A DNA stretch of 64,000 bases from positions 372,001 through 436,000 of the forward strand of contig JANHCV010000011.1 in assembly GCA_025594325.1 (NCBI GenBank), given 5' to 3'. This document shows, piece by piece, positions 1 through 9,036 of the stretch. The translations under genes were made by a program, and so were the position numbers. A model generated the notes under the pieces. That model made no database searches. It saw only the letters and a list, made by a program, of their open reading frames with translations, and was not told where the DNA came from. The DNA is from Blastocladiella emersonii ATCC 22665 (Eukaryota > Blastocladiomycota > Blastocladiomycetes > Blastocladiales > Blastocladiaceae). Positions within the stretch are counted from its first letter, which is position 1, and every line of letters begins with the position of its first letter.

Positions 1-2177
1 GCTCGCGTGGTGTAACGATGGGACTGCACTGCTCTCTGGTACGGTCTAGGCGTACGAGGTCTCTAGACCCGACTGAAGCTCGTTCTAATAGGCGGCGAGG
101 ATGGGATCATCAAGATCTGGTCCAAGTCGGGTATGCTGCGGTCGACCTTCATCACCCAGAGTACGTTACATACCGCTTCAGCATTGCGAGCGGGCGTCAA
201 CTGATGAGCACACCCGTATCGCAGGCTCTCCTGTCTTCTCGGCTGCGTGGTCCGCCGACGGAAGCCAGATCCTCTTCACGACCAACCGCTCGCTCTCCGT
301 GAAGCCGCTTCAGGCCGGGACCAAGACGAACACGGTCCGTCGCCGAACTACACCTAGCGAAACCGATCCCACTCACACCTCGCGAATGTCTAGTGGAAGG
401 CGCACGAGGGCGTCATCCTCAAGGCCGTGTGGAACGAGACGACGGGGCTCATCGTGTCGGGCGGCGAGGACAAAAAGTACAAGGTGTGGGACGCGTTCGG
501 GCGGCTGTTGTACTCGTCGCAGATGCTCGAGCACACCATCACGTCGCTCGCGTGGTCCATCAACGGCGAGTCGTTTGCTGTCGGCAGCTTCAACAACATT
601 CGCGTGTGTGACCGGCTCGGGGTACGGTCTCCCTCTGACGGCTTTCGTGCACATCGAGCTGACCGACACGCCGCGTGTAGTGGACGCTGGCGGCATCCTC
701 GGTGGAAGCGGGCAGCCTGCTCAACCTCAGCTGGATGCCCGACGGCACGACGCTGGCCTTTGTGAGCGCGCGCGGCAACGTCGGGTTCGCGCACACAGTG
801 GACCGGCGGGTCGAGTGGCGCAACATCGAGGTGGACATTCTCGACGACAAAATCGTGAGCATCAAGGACGCGCGCACGGGGCACGAGGAGCAGCTCGACT
901 TCAAGGACAAGCTGGTGCATGTCGGGATCGCCTTCTCGACGGTGCTGCTGCTGACGCGCACGCAGGGGCATGTCTTCAACTTTGGCAAGTCGCTCAACGC
1001 CTTTGACCTGCCGTCGGGCATCACGTCAGGCGGGCGCGTCGTGGCCGTGCGCCAGGCCAAGTCCCACTTCGCGACCGTCGACCCGCTCGTCGGCGTCACC
1101 GTGTTCACGTACGCGGGCAAGCCCGTGTGCACCATCAAGCTGCCGCGCGCCGACACGCTGCACGAGGGCGTGCTCGCGCTCAACGACGAGCTGGTCGCGG
1201 TGCGCGACCCGGGCAACGAGTGCGCGGTCCTCACGTTCGATGTTCTGTCGGGCAAGCCCATCAACACGTACAAGCACGGGCACGCTGTGCGGCAGCTGGA
1301 CGTGGACCACGTCGGGCTGTCCAAGACGCTGGCCATCATCGACAAGAACGGCGACCTGCACGTGGCGCAGCTGTCGCGCGGGACGTTTGTCAAGCTCGGC
1401 GGGATGGCCGACTCGATGCGGTTCTGCGAGGAGACGCCGCTGCTGGCGAGCGTCATGGACGGGCGGCTGACGTTCTGGATGTACCCGGGGGTCGTGTTTG
1501 TTGACAGCGACCTGCGTCTGGCGACGCGGCGCGTCAAGGACCACGTCAAGAGCGCGCGGATCCAGTGGTTTGCCGGGTCGCAGTGCCTGCTGCGGCGGAC
1601 GGACGGGTCGGGGATGGTGGTCGGGTGGACGTGCCCGTTCACGCGGCCGCTGCACGAGCTCGCGGCGCGCAAGAAGTGGGACGCGTGCGTGACGCTGTGC
1701 CGCGCGGCCAAGGCGCAGGACCTGTGGGCGGTGCTGGCGGCGCTGGCGCTCAACGGCAACGAGCTCAACACGGCCGAGGTCGCGTACGCGGCCATCGACG
1801 ACGCCAACAAGGTGCAGTACATGTGCTACGTGCGCGAGCTCAAGAGCACCGAGCTGCGCACCGCCGAGATGCACGTCTTCAAGCGCCAGTTCAAGGAGGC
1901 CGAGACCATCCTGCTGTCGTCGGGCAACCCGTACCTCGCGATCCGCATGTGGATCAACCTGCACAACTGGGACCGCGCCCTCGACCTCGCCACGCGGTAC
2001 AAGGATTTCCTGCCCGTGGTCGCGGCCAAGCGTGCCGACTACCTCGCGCGCATGGCCGTCGCCGAGCGCAGCAAGCGGTTCCTCCAGCTCGCGCAGGCCG
2101 TGCAGCCCGACCGCGAGCAGGTCCAGGCGCTGGTCCTCGCCGAGGAGCGCAAGGCCGGCATCGCCGCCGCCCGCTGA
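1..2177 (+). CDS. IFT80: Intraflagellar transport protein 80 (IFT-B subunit), 5' end missing
   Basis: WD40 beta-propeller protein of the IFT-B complex, which carries cargo along the cilium or flagellum. Exons are <1-38, 92-160, 225-334, 394-621 and 681-2177, with the reading frame starting at base 2; they give 646 residues. The animal protein is about 777 aa, so roughly 130 N-terminal residues lie outside the window. Visible features are WD repeats ([28 protein letters not shown]) and the family's CDRLG-W junction, which is restored exactly by removing intron 622-680. The C-terminal helical part carries [19 protein letters not shown] and [13 protein letters not shown] and aligns along its whole length with animal IFT80. 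Introns are 53-64 nt; three of four start GTACG. Presence of this gene means the organism builds a flagellum. Confidence 0.93.
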
Positions 2178-2467
2178 AGTCACACGCAGCTGCTGATTCC
2201 CATACATGATCACTTCTTTCAAACGCGCTCTTCGAAGAGGCGGGGCGATGGCCCACGATCCCGCGCAGAGGAAGAATTCCGGTTGAAAGACCGGGGCCGT
2301 GGAGGCGGCCAGCTGACACTGGGCCTGGTCCCGAGCGCGGCGACGACGCTGACAGCGGCTCCCGCTTCCCACCGCGACGCTGCCCTCAAAACCCTCGGCC
2401 TCCCGCCGAGCACGATGCAACCATGTATCTCCTTGCAACGGCCAGCCTGCGCTAGAAACCGACCGAC

Positions 2468-4462
2468 ATGCCCGCGACGACGCACCCGATCGCCGACGGC
2501 CCCGACCCGAGCGATGAGCGGGCACCGCTCCTGCCCATCGGCGACGACAACGGATCTGCGGCCAGTCGCCCCGATAGCACCGATGCGGCACCGCGCAGCG
2601 TGAGTCCGGAGCTGCTCGCTCTGTTCGCCAAGCCGTGGTATCAGCGGGCGCCGCTCGTCGCCGTAATGCTCGGCAGTTTGATTCCCATCGTATTCCTGCT
2701 GGCGTGCGTCCCGTCCTCCACCCAGGCCGTCATGACGTGGGCGTGCGACCGCGAGCTGCAGCTGCACCCGGAGCTCGTCCTCGGGCTGGCCGAGGGTGAC
2801 CCGCGCTCGCTGTGCACCGGCGCCGCGGGCGGGCTCGAGCTCCTCGTCCAAAAGCGCGCCAGCAGCGTTATCTCGACGGGCAGCACGCTCTCGAGTATCC
2901 TCAGTACGCTTCTTTGCCCGCCTTGTACACCCAGAGCACGAACTGACGTCCATCGCCGCCCGACAGCCCTGTTCACGACGTCGATCTGGGGCGTCATGTG
3001 CGACGTGCTCGGCCGGCTGCCCGTGTTCCGCATCTCGCTCATCGCGTACGCCGCGCTGCTGCTCGGGAGCGCCTCGCTCGCGCTGGCGCCGCTGCACTGG
3101 AACCCGGGGCTCTACTACTTCTTCTACGCGTTCGCTGGCGTGCTGGGCGGCGTTAACACACTCAACATCGCGCTCAACGCGTATCTCACGGACCTGACGC
3201 TCGACCACGAGCGCGGCGAGATGTTCGGCATGTTCCAAGGCCTGCTTTCGTGCACCGCCATGGTATCGCCGCTGCTCGGCGCGTGGATTGTCAGCGCCAC
3301 GGGTGGCGCCGTCGCGCCGCTCCTGGTCGTCGGCACCCTGGTCGTCGGCACGTCGCCGCTCCTGTTCCTCGCGATCCGCGAGCCGCCGCGCACCGGCCCG
3401 CGCCCAGCCATGTCGCTGGCCGTCGTCAAGGCGATGCTGCTCAACCCGTTCGCGGCGCTCGACGTGTTCCGGCCGCGGTGGGCGCCCGGGTCGCTGTACC
3501 GGTTCTACCTCGTCATCGTGTGGATCCTGCTCCAGCTCGCCGAAACGCTCGCGATGAACACGTGGACGCTGTTCACGGCGCTCCAGTTCGGCTGGGGCGG
3601 CGTCGAGTGGAGCCTCGTCATGACGGGCAAGTCTGCGCTCGCCGCGTTCCTCACGATGGTCGCGTACCCGCTCCTCGCGCGGTTCCTTGGCCGGTGGCTC
3701 CAGGTCGACCAGGTCTCGGTCGAGCCCTCGGGCAGCCATGCGCGCGAGTCCGAGGACGAGGACGTTCAGGTCAACGGCGACGCGACCGACGCCAACACGC
3801 TGCTCAACTCGGCGTCCGCCACCCGCCGGAAGCACGCGTACCGCCGCGGCGCGAGCCCAGTCGACTCGGGGGCCGGGACCGCGTACGATCACGGCGACCA
3901 CGACGACGAAAACGACGCGACGAGCGTGGCCGGGTCGACCATGACCTCGGACACGGCGTCGCTGCTGAGCGTTCGCGAGGCCGAGGAGCTGGCGATGCGC
4001 GAGTACGACCGGCGCATCAAGGCGAGCGCGCTCGACACACCCTCCATCGCCTTCACCTCGTTCATCGACTGCGTCGCCCTCATTGCCCAGGGCCTCGCGC
4101 GGACCGGCGGCATGTTCGCGGTCGCGTCACTGATCCGGTCCGCGACCTCGCTCGTGACCCCGATCCGGTCAGCACAGCTGTCGCGGCTCGTCCCGCCCAA
4201 CATGGTCGGGCGGCTGTTCGCCGCCGAGGCGCTCGTCACGGCCGCGGCGTCGATCCCGATCCCAATGCTCGCCAACTGGCTGTACCGCGAGTCGCTCAAG
4301 CGCGACCCGAGCGCCGGCGGACCCGTCCTGCCCGGCGGCGACCTCTTCTTTGTCGCCGCGGCCTTCTCGCTCGTCGCGTTCGTGTCGTCGACCGTGGTCT
4401 CGGTCCTCGTCGAGCGCCACCGCCGCCAGGCGCGCGCCAAAACCACCGCGGTCTCGCCGTGA
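2468..4462 (+). CDS. Major facilitator superfamily transporter
   Basis: Predicted 643-aa multi-pass membrane transporter, exons 2468-2903 and 2967-4462. The N-terminus (about 70 residues) is cytosolic and polar. An N-terminal membrane half contains the MFS loop 2-3 signature region (GVMCDVLGRLPVFR, like G-x-x-x-D-x-x-GRR). A central loop at about residues 400-500 is acidic and Ser-rich (SEDEDVQVNG). A second membrane half follows, ending in a short basic tail. The 63-nt intron is a multiple of three with no stop, so an unspliced reading also stays open; splicing joins ILT to LFTTSIW and removes a Pro/Arg-rich stretch that would break a membrane segment. Substrate cannot be told; the layout (long central loop, no sugar-porter motif) resembles diverse fungal drug/metabolite porters. 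Confidence 0.75.
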   Translation: MPATTHPIADGPDPSDERAPLLPIGDDNGSAASRPDSTDAAPRSVSPELLALFAKPWYQRAPLVAVMLGSLIPIVFLLACVPSSTQAVMTWACDRELQLHPELVLGLAEGDPRSLCTGAAGGLELLVQKRASSVISTGSTLSSILSTLLCPPCTPRARTDVHRRPTALFTTSIWGVMCDVLGRLPVFRISLIAYAALLLGSASLALAPLHWNPGLYYFFYAFAGVLGGVNTLNIALNAYLTDLTLDHERGEMFGMFQGLLSCTAMVSPLLGAWIVSATGGAVAPLLVVGTLVVGTSPLLFLAIREPPRTGPRPAMSLAVVKAMLLNPFAALDVFRPRWAPGSLYRFYLVIVWILLQLAETLAMNTWTLFTALQFGWGGVEWSLVMTGKSALAAFLTMVAYPLLARFLGRWLQVDQVSVEPSGSHARESEDEDVQVNGDATDANTLLNSASATRRKHAYRRGASPVDSGAGTAYDHGDHDDENDATSVAGSTMTSDTASLLSVREAEELAMREYDRRIKASALDTPSIAFTSFIDCVALIAQGLARTGGMFAVASLIRSATSLVTPIRSAQLSRLVPPNMVGRLFAAEALVTAAASIPIPMLANWLYRESLKRDPSAGGPVLPGGDLFFVAAAFSLVAFVSSTVVSVLVERHRRQARAKTTAVSP

Positions 4463-4749
4463 TCCGGCTGGCCGACAGTTTTGTTTGATAAACCATATGT
4501 ACACGTCCCGTCGTGAAGCAGCAGAGCCCTGAACGTCTCCGCGAAGCCCTTTGACGCGTCCCTGCAGGAGCCGCCTTTGAGTCACGGCTGGATTGCGAGT
4601 CACGGCGCGCCGATCGTCTCGCCGGCGCGTCAACACAGCCCGCCGCGCCGCGCACTCTCTGTATTTAACCCATGTAACGCTCGCCAGACTCGCGGCAACG
4701 CGCCAACTCTTGCCCTATCCGTGCGCTCTTGGAACGGCCCACTCAAGTC

Positions 4750-6612
4750 ATGGGCGTCCGCGACCTCCTCCCGCTGATCCGGACACAGGCGCCGCACCTG
4801 TACCGGCCGCTGCGCGACGCCGGGCAGCTGCGCGGGCGCACGCTCGCCGTCGACGGCCAGCTGTTCCTGCACCGGTTCTGGTTCGGCGGCGCCAAGCGGC
4901 TCTCGTTTATCACGGACGAGGCCGCGCGTAGGCGGTTCAAGCCGCACGTCCAGTGCCTGTTCGACATGCTCGAGTTCGCCGACGCGTTCGGCATCAAGCT
5001 GCTGTTCGTGTTCGACGGCGAGCGCCGGCTCGACGCCAAGCTCCGCGTCGCACATGTCCAGCGCGCCGCCGCGCGCGACCGACAGATCGAGCTGCTCGGC
5101 TTCGCGGCGGCGTCGAAGGCGCGGCTCGTCGAGGCCATGAACGGCGCAATCGAGGCGGCTGGCGCGGCGGCTGGGGGTGACGGGCTCGTCCAGGAACCCC
5201 TCGCCGATGAGCTGTCCGAACAGCTCGAGGCCCTCGAGCTGCGCCAGCTCAACCGGTCGCCCGTGCCCGACACGAGCCCGCTGCCGACCGCCGACGCGCT
5301 GTTCCCGCGGCTCGTCGGCGAGATCCGCATCGAGGACGCCGAGCCGCGGCTGGAACCCGCGACCGCCGAGTCGCTGGTCGGCTCCGAGCCGTCGCTCACA
5401 CCAGGCGACGACGAGATCCCGCTCGCTGCCGAACCAACTGGCGCTGACGCGCTGCCGTGGACCGATCCCGTCCTCGCCGGGAGCGCGCCGCCCGAGGAGA
5501 TCCCGCTCGACGCGCCGCCATCAACCGAGGACGTGCCACCATCCACCGAGACCGAGACCGCGGCATCTGCCGAGGAAGCGGCCTCGGCGCTGCTCAAGTC
5601 GAGCCGCGAGCAGCTGCGCGAGATCCTGCACCAGTCCGTGTCCGCACGCGATTTGGAGAAGATCGCCGCGAGCCAGGTGGCTATCGAGAGCGCACCCGGG
5701 CCTTCCTCGATGCCGGGTGCCGACGTGATCGTGGCCGACGTGATCGCGTCGACCGGGCGTGCCAACGTGCAGGTGATGCTCCGCGACGTGCTGGCGGCCG
5801 AGGAGCACACCCCCGAGACCCTCGCCGCGGCCGTGCAGCAGTTCGAGCGCGAGGAGCGGCGGCTGCAGCTCACATCGTCGGGCCTCCCCTCCGGCGCCGT
5901 GGCCGACGTGCTCAAGCTGCTGGCGTCGCGCCGGATCCCGTTCATGTTCGCGCCGCCGGGCACCGAGGGCGAGCAGGTGTGCGGCGCCCTGGTGCACCTC
6001 GGGCACGCCGACCTGGCCGTCTCGGACGACACGGACACGGCGCTCTTCTTCCCGCAGGTGCCCGTCCTGCGCGAGTTCTTTCGGTACAACAAGCGCCCGC
6101 ACATCCTGGGCCCGGTCGCTGAGGACCTGCACCGCGCGCTCGGCCTGCAGTCGTTTGCCTCGCTCATCGACCTGTGCGTGCTGTGCGGGTGCGACTACTC
6201 GGGCAAGATCGCGGGCGTCGGCCGCGCCATCGGGCTCAAGCTGCTGCGCGAGCACGGTTCCATCGAGGCCGTGCTCGACGCGAAGCCCAACCTGCGCGCC
6301 AAGTGCGACGAGACCATGGACGCGGCCGCGGCCCGCGCCGTGTTCGCCAACGAGTTCCTCGACCTCGCCGAGGTCGACGCCGCGGCCAAGGCGGCGGTCC
6401 AGCTCACGCGCGACGCGGACCTCGACAAGGTCACCGAGTGGGAAATCCCGACCATGCCCGGCGAGATGCTCGACATGACGGCCACCGAGACCCAGGTCAT
6501 CGACGCCTACGCGATCCAGCCGTTCGACCTCGACCGGTCTGTCGAGGGGTGGCCGCCGCTTGTGGACGGCGTCGAGACGGCGGATCTGGGCGCTGTGCCG
6601 TCCAGACGTTGA
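4750..6612 (+). CDS. FEN1/XPG-family structure-specific nuclease with a long central insert
   Basis: Single-exon 620-aa protein; ATG 4750 is chosen because MGVRDLLPLI is the typical start of the family (an in-frame ATG 21 nt upstream exists). The N region has VDGQLF and FVFDGER (metal-binding Asp). The I region, from about residue 390, has PPGTEGEQ (paired Glu), SDDTD (paired Asp) and LCGCDYSGKIAGVG (last Asp plus helix-hairpin-helix). All catalytic acidic positions therefore look present. About 225 residues, rich in Pro, Glu and Ala, separate the N and I regions. Classic FEN1 has a short linker there and XPG/Rad2 a much longer one. I see no PCNA-binding box at the C-terminus. It could be a diverged XPG/GEN1-like or asteroid-like enzyme; the subfamily is unresolved. 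Confidence 0.8.
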   Translation: MGVRDLLPLIRTQAPHLYRPLRDAGQLRGRTLAVDGQLFLHRFWFGGAKRLSFITDEAARRRFKPHVQCLFDMLEFADAFGIKLLFVFDGERRLDAKLRVAHVQRAAARDRQIELLGFAAASKARLVEAMNGAIEAAGAAAGGDGLVQEPLADELSEQLEALELRQLNRSPVPDTSPLPTADALFPRLVGEIRIEDAEPRLEPATAESLVGSEPSLTPGDDEIPLAAEPTGADALPWTDPVLAGSAPPEEIPLDAPPSTEDVPPSTETETAASAEEAASALLKSSREQLREILHQSVSARDLEKIAASQVAIESAPGPSSMPGADVIVADVIASTGRANVQVMLRDVLAAEEHTPETLAAAVQQFEREERRLQLTSSGLPSGAVADVLKLLASRRIPFMFAPPGTEGEQVCGALVHLGHADLAVSDDTDTALFFPQVPVLREFFRYNKRPHILGPVAEDLHRALGLQSFASLIDLCVLCGCDYSGKIAGVGRAIGLKLLREHGSIEAVLDAKPNLRAKCDETMDAAAARAVFANEFLDLAEVDAAAKAAVQLTRDADLDKVTEWEIPTMPGEMLDMTATETQVIDAYAIQPFDLDRSVEGWPPLVDGVETADLGAVPSRR

Positions 6613-7010
6613 CTTGGTAATATACTCGTTTTGAGAGCAAGCGTTTTCGGGGGGAGCTAGCAACGGGTCACGCGACCCCAGCTGACGCGAGGCGCACCGT
6701 GGTGGCCGAGCCGCCCAGCCCGCCGCGGCCGCCGCGCGCGCCGCGCCCTGGCCGGCCAGCCCTGCGAGCCACACGCGGGCCCCACCCTTCCAGTTGTGTT
6801 CCTTCTGGACGCGGACATCTCGACGTAACAGCAACAGCAGTAGCAGCAGCAAGGCGCAGTTCGTGTGAGCGCATCCGCCCCACCATCACCCTGCTCGTCG
6901 TCGCCATCACGGCGCCCCACCCCCTCGCCCCGATACAGCGAGATCTCCCCCTTCCTTTCCTCCTCCACCCGCTGCCACCCGCGACCGCGTAACCGGACAC
7001 ACACAGCAAG
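6613..7010 (+). other. Intergenic region upstream of NOG1
   Basis: About 400 bp between the nuclease stop and the NOG1 ATG. It holds an A/T-rich stretch just after the stop (AATATACTCGTTTTGAG), a perfect palindrome GGTCACGCGACC at 6666-6677 that recurs at 63574-63585, a CAG-rich stretch around 6828-6852, and a pyrimidine-rich run leading to the NOG1 start. No gene is seen. Confidence 0.5.
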
Positions 7011-8897
7011 ATGGCGTACTACAACTTCAAGCGCATCCAGGTGGTGCCGTCGTCGAGCGACTTCGTCGACATCATCCTGTCGAAGACGCAGCGCAAGACG
7101 CCGACGGTGATCCACCCCAACTACTCGATTGGGCGCATCCGGTCCTTCTACATGCGCAAGGTCAAGTACTCGCAGGACGCCTTCAACGAGAAGTTCACGT
7201 CGCTGCTCAACCAGTTCCCCAAGCTCGAGGACATCCACCCGTTCTACGCCGACCTGATGAACGTGCTGTACGACAAGGACCACTACAAGCTCGCGCTCGG
7301 CCAGCTCAACACGGCGCGCCACCTCATTGAGCAGCTCGCCAAGGACTACGTCCGCCTGCTCAAGTTCGGCGACTCGCTGTACCGCTGCAAGCAGCTCAAG
7401 CGGTCGGCGCTCGGCCGCATGGCCACCATCGTCAAGGGCCACAAGGACTCGCTGGCCTACCTCGAGCAGGTCCGCCAGCATCTGGCGCGTCTGCCGTCGA
7501 TCGACCCCAACACGCGCACGCTGCTCGTGTGCGGGTACCCGAACGTCGGCAAATCGTCGTTCATGAACAAGCTGACGCGCGCCGACGTCGAGGTGCAGCC
7601 CTACGCCTTCACGACCAAGTCGCTGTTCGTCGGCCACATGGACTACGAGTACGTGCGGTGGCAGGTCATCGACACCCCCGGCATTCTCGACCACCCGCTC
7701 GAGGACCGCAACACCATCGAGATGCAGTCCATCACGGCGCTCGCCCACCTCAAGGCCGCCATCCTCTTCTTCATCGACCTGTCGGGCCAGTGCGGCTACT
7801 CGATCAAGGAGCAGGTGTCGCTGTTCCACTCGATCCGCCCGCTGTTCGCCAACAAGCCCGTGATGCTGGTCGTCAACAAGATTGACGTGCGCAAGTACGA
7901 GGACCTCGAGGGCGACGAGAAGGCGCTCATTGACGGGTGCCTGGCCGACGGCTCCGTGACCCTGGTGCAGCAGTCGTGCTGGACCGACGACGGCGTCATG
8001 AACGTGCGCAACACGGCGTGCCAGAAGCTCCTGCAGCTGCGCGTCGAGACCAAGATGCGCTCCAACAAGATCGACGACGTGCTCGGCCGCCTCAACGTGA
8101 CCATGCCGCAGCCCCGCGACAACAAGGCGCGCCCGGCCTTCATCCCCGCGGCCGTCGCCACGCGCAAGCCGTACGACGCCAACGACCCCGACCGCCGCGT
8201 CCTCGAGCGCGACCTCGAGCTCGAGGCGGGCGGCGCCGGCGTCTACAACGTCGACCTGCGCAAAAAGTACCTGCTCGCCGACGACGAGTGGAAGTACGAC
8301 GCGATGCCCGAAATCATGGACGGCAAGAACGTGGCCGACTTCTTCGACGCCGAGATCGAGGAGCGCCTGGCCGCGCTCGACCTCGAGGAGGAGCGGCTCG
8401 CGGCCGAGGGCCACTACGCGTCGGACGAGGAGGACTCGGACGCCGAGGGCATGGCCGAGCTCGAGTCGGCGGCCGCGCAACTGCGCGCCAAGAAGATTGT
8501 CATCCAGCAGGCGTCCAACCTCAAGCGCGGCAAGAACCGGCCACAGGTCGGGCTCGCCGTCAAGGCGCGCACCCGCAACCTCGACGACTTCGCCGCGGAC
8601 CTGGCCAAGGTCAGCATCACGCCCGACATGGCGCGCGCGTCGGACCGCGTCGCCGGCCAGAAGCGCGCGCGGTCCGAAGTGCGCGAGACGGACCACGACG
8701 CCAACAAGCCCAACCGCATGCTCGCCGGTCTGTCCAACAAGCGCCAGAAGACCACGACCGAGATCATGCGCCGCCAGACGCAGAAGGTCACGCTCAAGCA
8801 CGGCCGCGCCGGCGAGGCCGACCGCGCCATCAAGACCAAGATGCCCAAGCACCTGTTTGCGGGCAAGCGCGGCGCCGGCACCTCGGACCGTCGCTAG
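7011..8897 (+). CDS. NOG1: Nucleolar GTP-binding protein 1 (60S ribosome assembly GTPase)
   Basis: OBG-type GTPase needed for maturation and export of the 60S ribosomal subunit in the nucleolus. Single exon, 628 aa, close to the usual length. Starts MAYYNFKRIQVVPSS, the conserved NOG1 N-terminus. The helical N-terminal domain is followed by the G domain: G1 GYPNVGKS (about residues 174-182), G3 DTPG (about 220), G4 NKID (about 288). The C-terminal third is basic with an acidic stretch (YASDEEDSDAEG) and ends in the conserved region NLKRGKNRPQVG, then KRQKTTTEIMRRQTQKVTLK. No introns, in contrast with most neighbours. Orthology is unambiguous. Confidence 0.97.
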   Translation: MAYYNFKRIQVVPSSSDFVDIILSKTQRKTPTVIHPNYSIGRIRSFYMRKVKYSQDAFNEKFTSLLNQFPKLEDIHPFYADLMNVLYDKDHYKLALGQLNTARHLIEQLAKDYVRLLKFGDSLYRCKQLKRSALGRMATIVKGHKDSLAYLEQVRQHLARLPSIDPNTRTLLVCGYPNVGKSSFMNKLTRADVEVQPYAFTTKSLFVGHMDYEYVRWQVIDTPGILDHPLEDRNTIEMQSITALAHLKAAILFFIDLSGQCGYSIKEQVSLFHSIRPLFANKPVMLVVNKIDVRKYEDLEGDEKALIDGCLADGSVTLVQQSCWTDDGVMNVRNTACQKLLQLRVETKMRSNKIDDVLGRLNVTMPQPRDNKARPAFIPAAVATRKPYDANDPDRRVLERDLELEAGGAGVYNVDLRKKYLLADDEWKYDAMPEIMDGKNVADFFDAEIEERLAALDLEEERLAAEGHYASDEEDSDAEGMAELESAAAQLRAKKIVIQQASNLKRGKNRPQVGLAVKARTRNLDDFAADLAKVSITPDMARASDRVAGQKRARSEVRETDHDANKPNRMLAGLSNKRQKTTTEIMRRQTQKVTLKHGRAGEADRAIKTKMPKHLFAGKRGAGTSDRR

Positions 8898-9036
8898 AGC
8901 AGCTCGCTGTCCTCATGTATTTTTTCGCCTGTTTGTTACTTTCCTTACTACACGTTGTATTAGTCTACTGCTTTCGCCTGGTGAGCGAGTGAGCAAGTGA
9001 GGGATATATTCGCGCGAGCCATCAACCTGTCGTCGT

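Noticed and set aside
1026-2591. Long minus-strand open frame opposite IFT80
   Set aside because: Arg/Gly-rich translation with no family features, exactly antisense to a confirmed gene; typical GC-rich shadow.
6657-8852. 731-residue minus-strand frame opposite NOG1
   Set aside because: Val/Leu/Gly/Arg antisense shadow of NOG1 with no motif.
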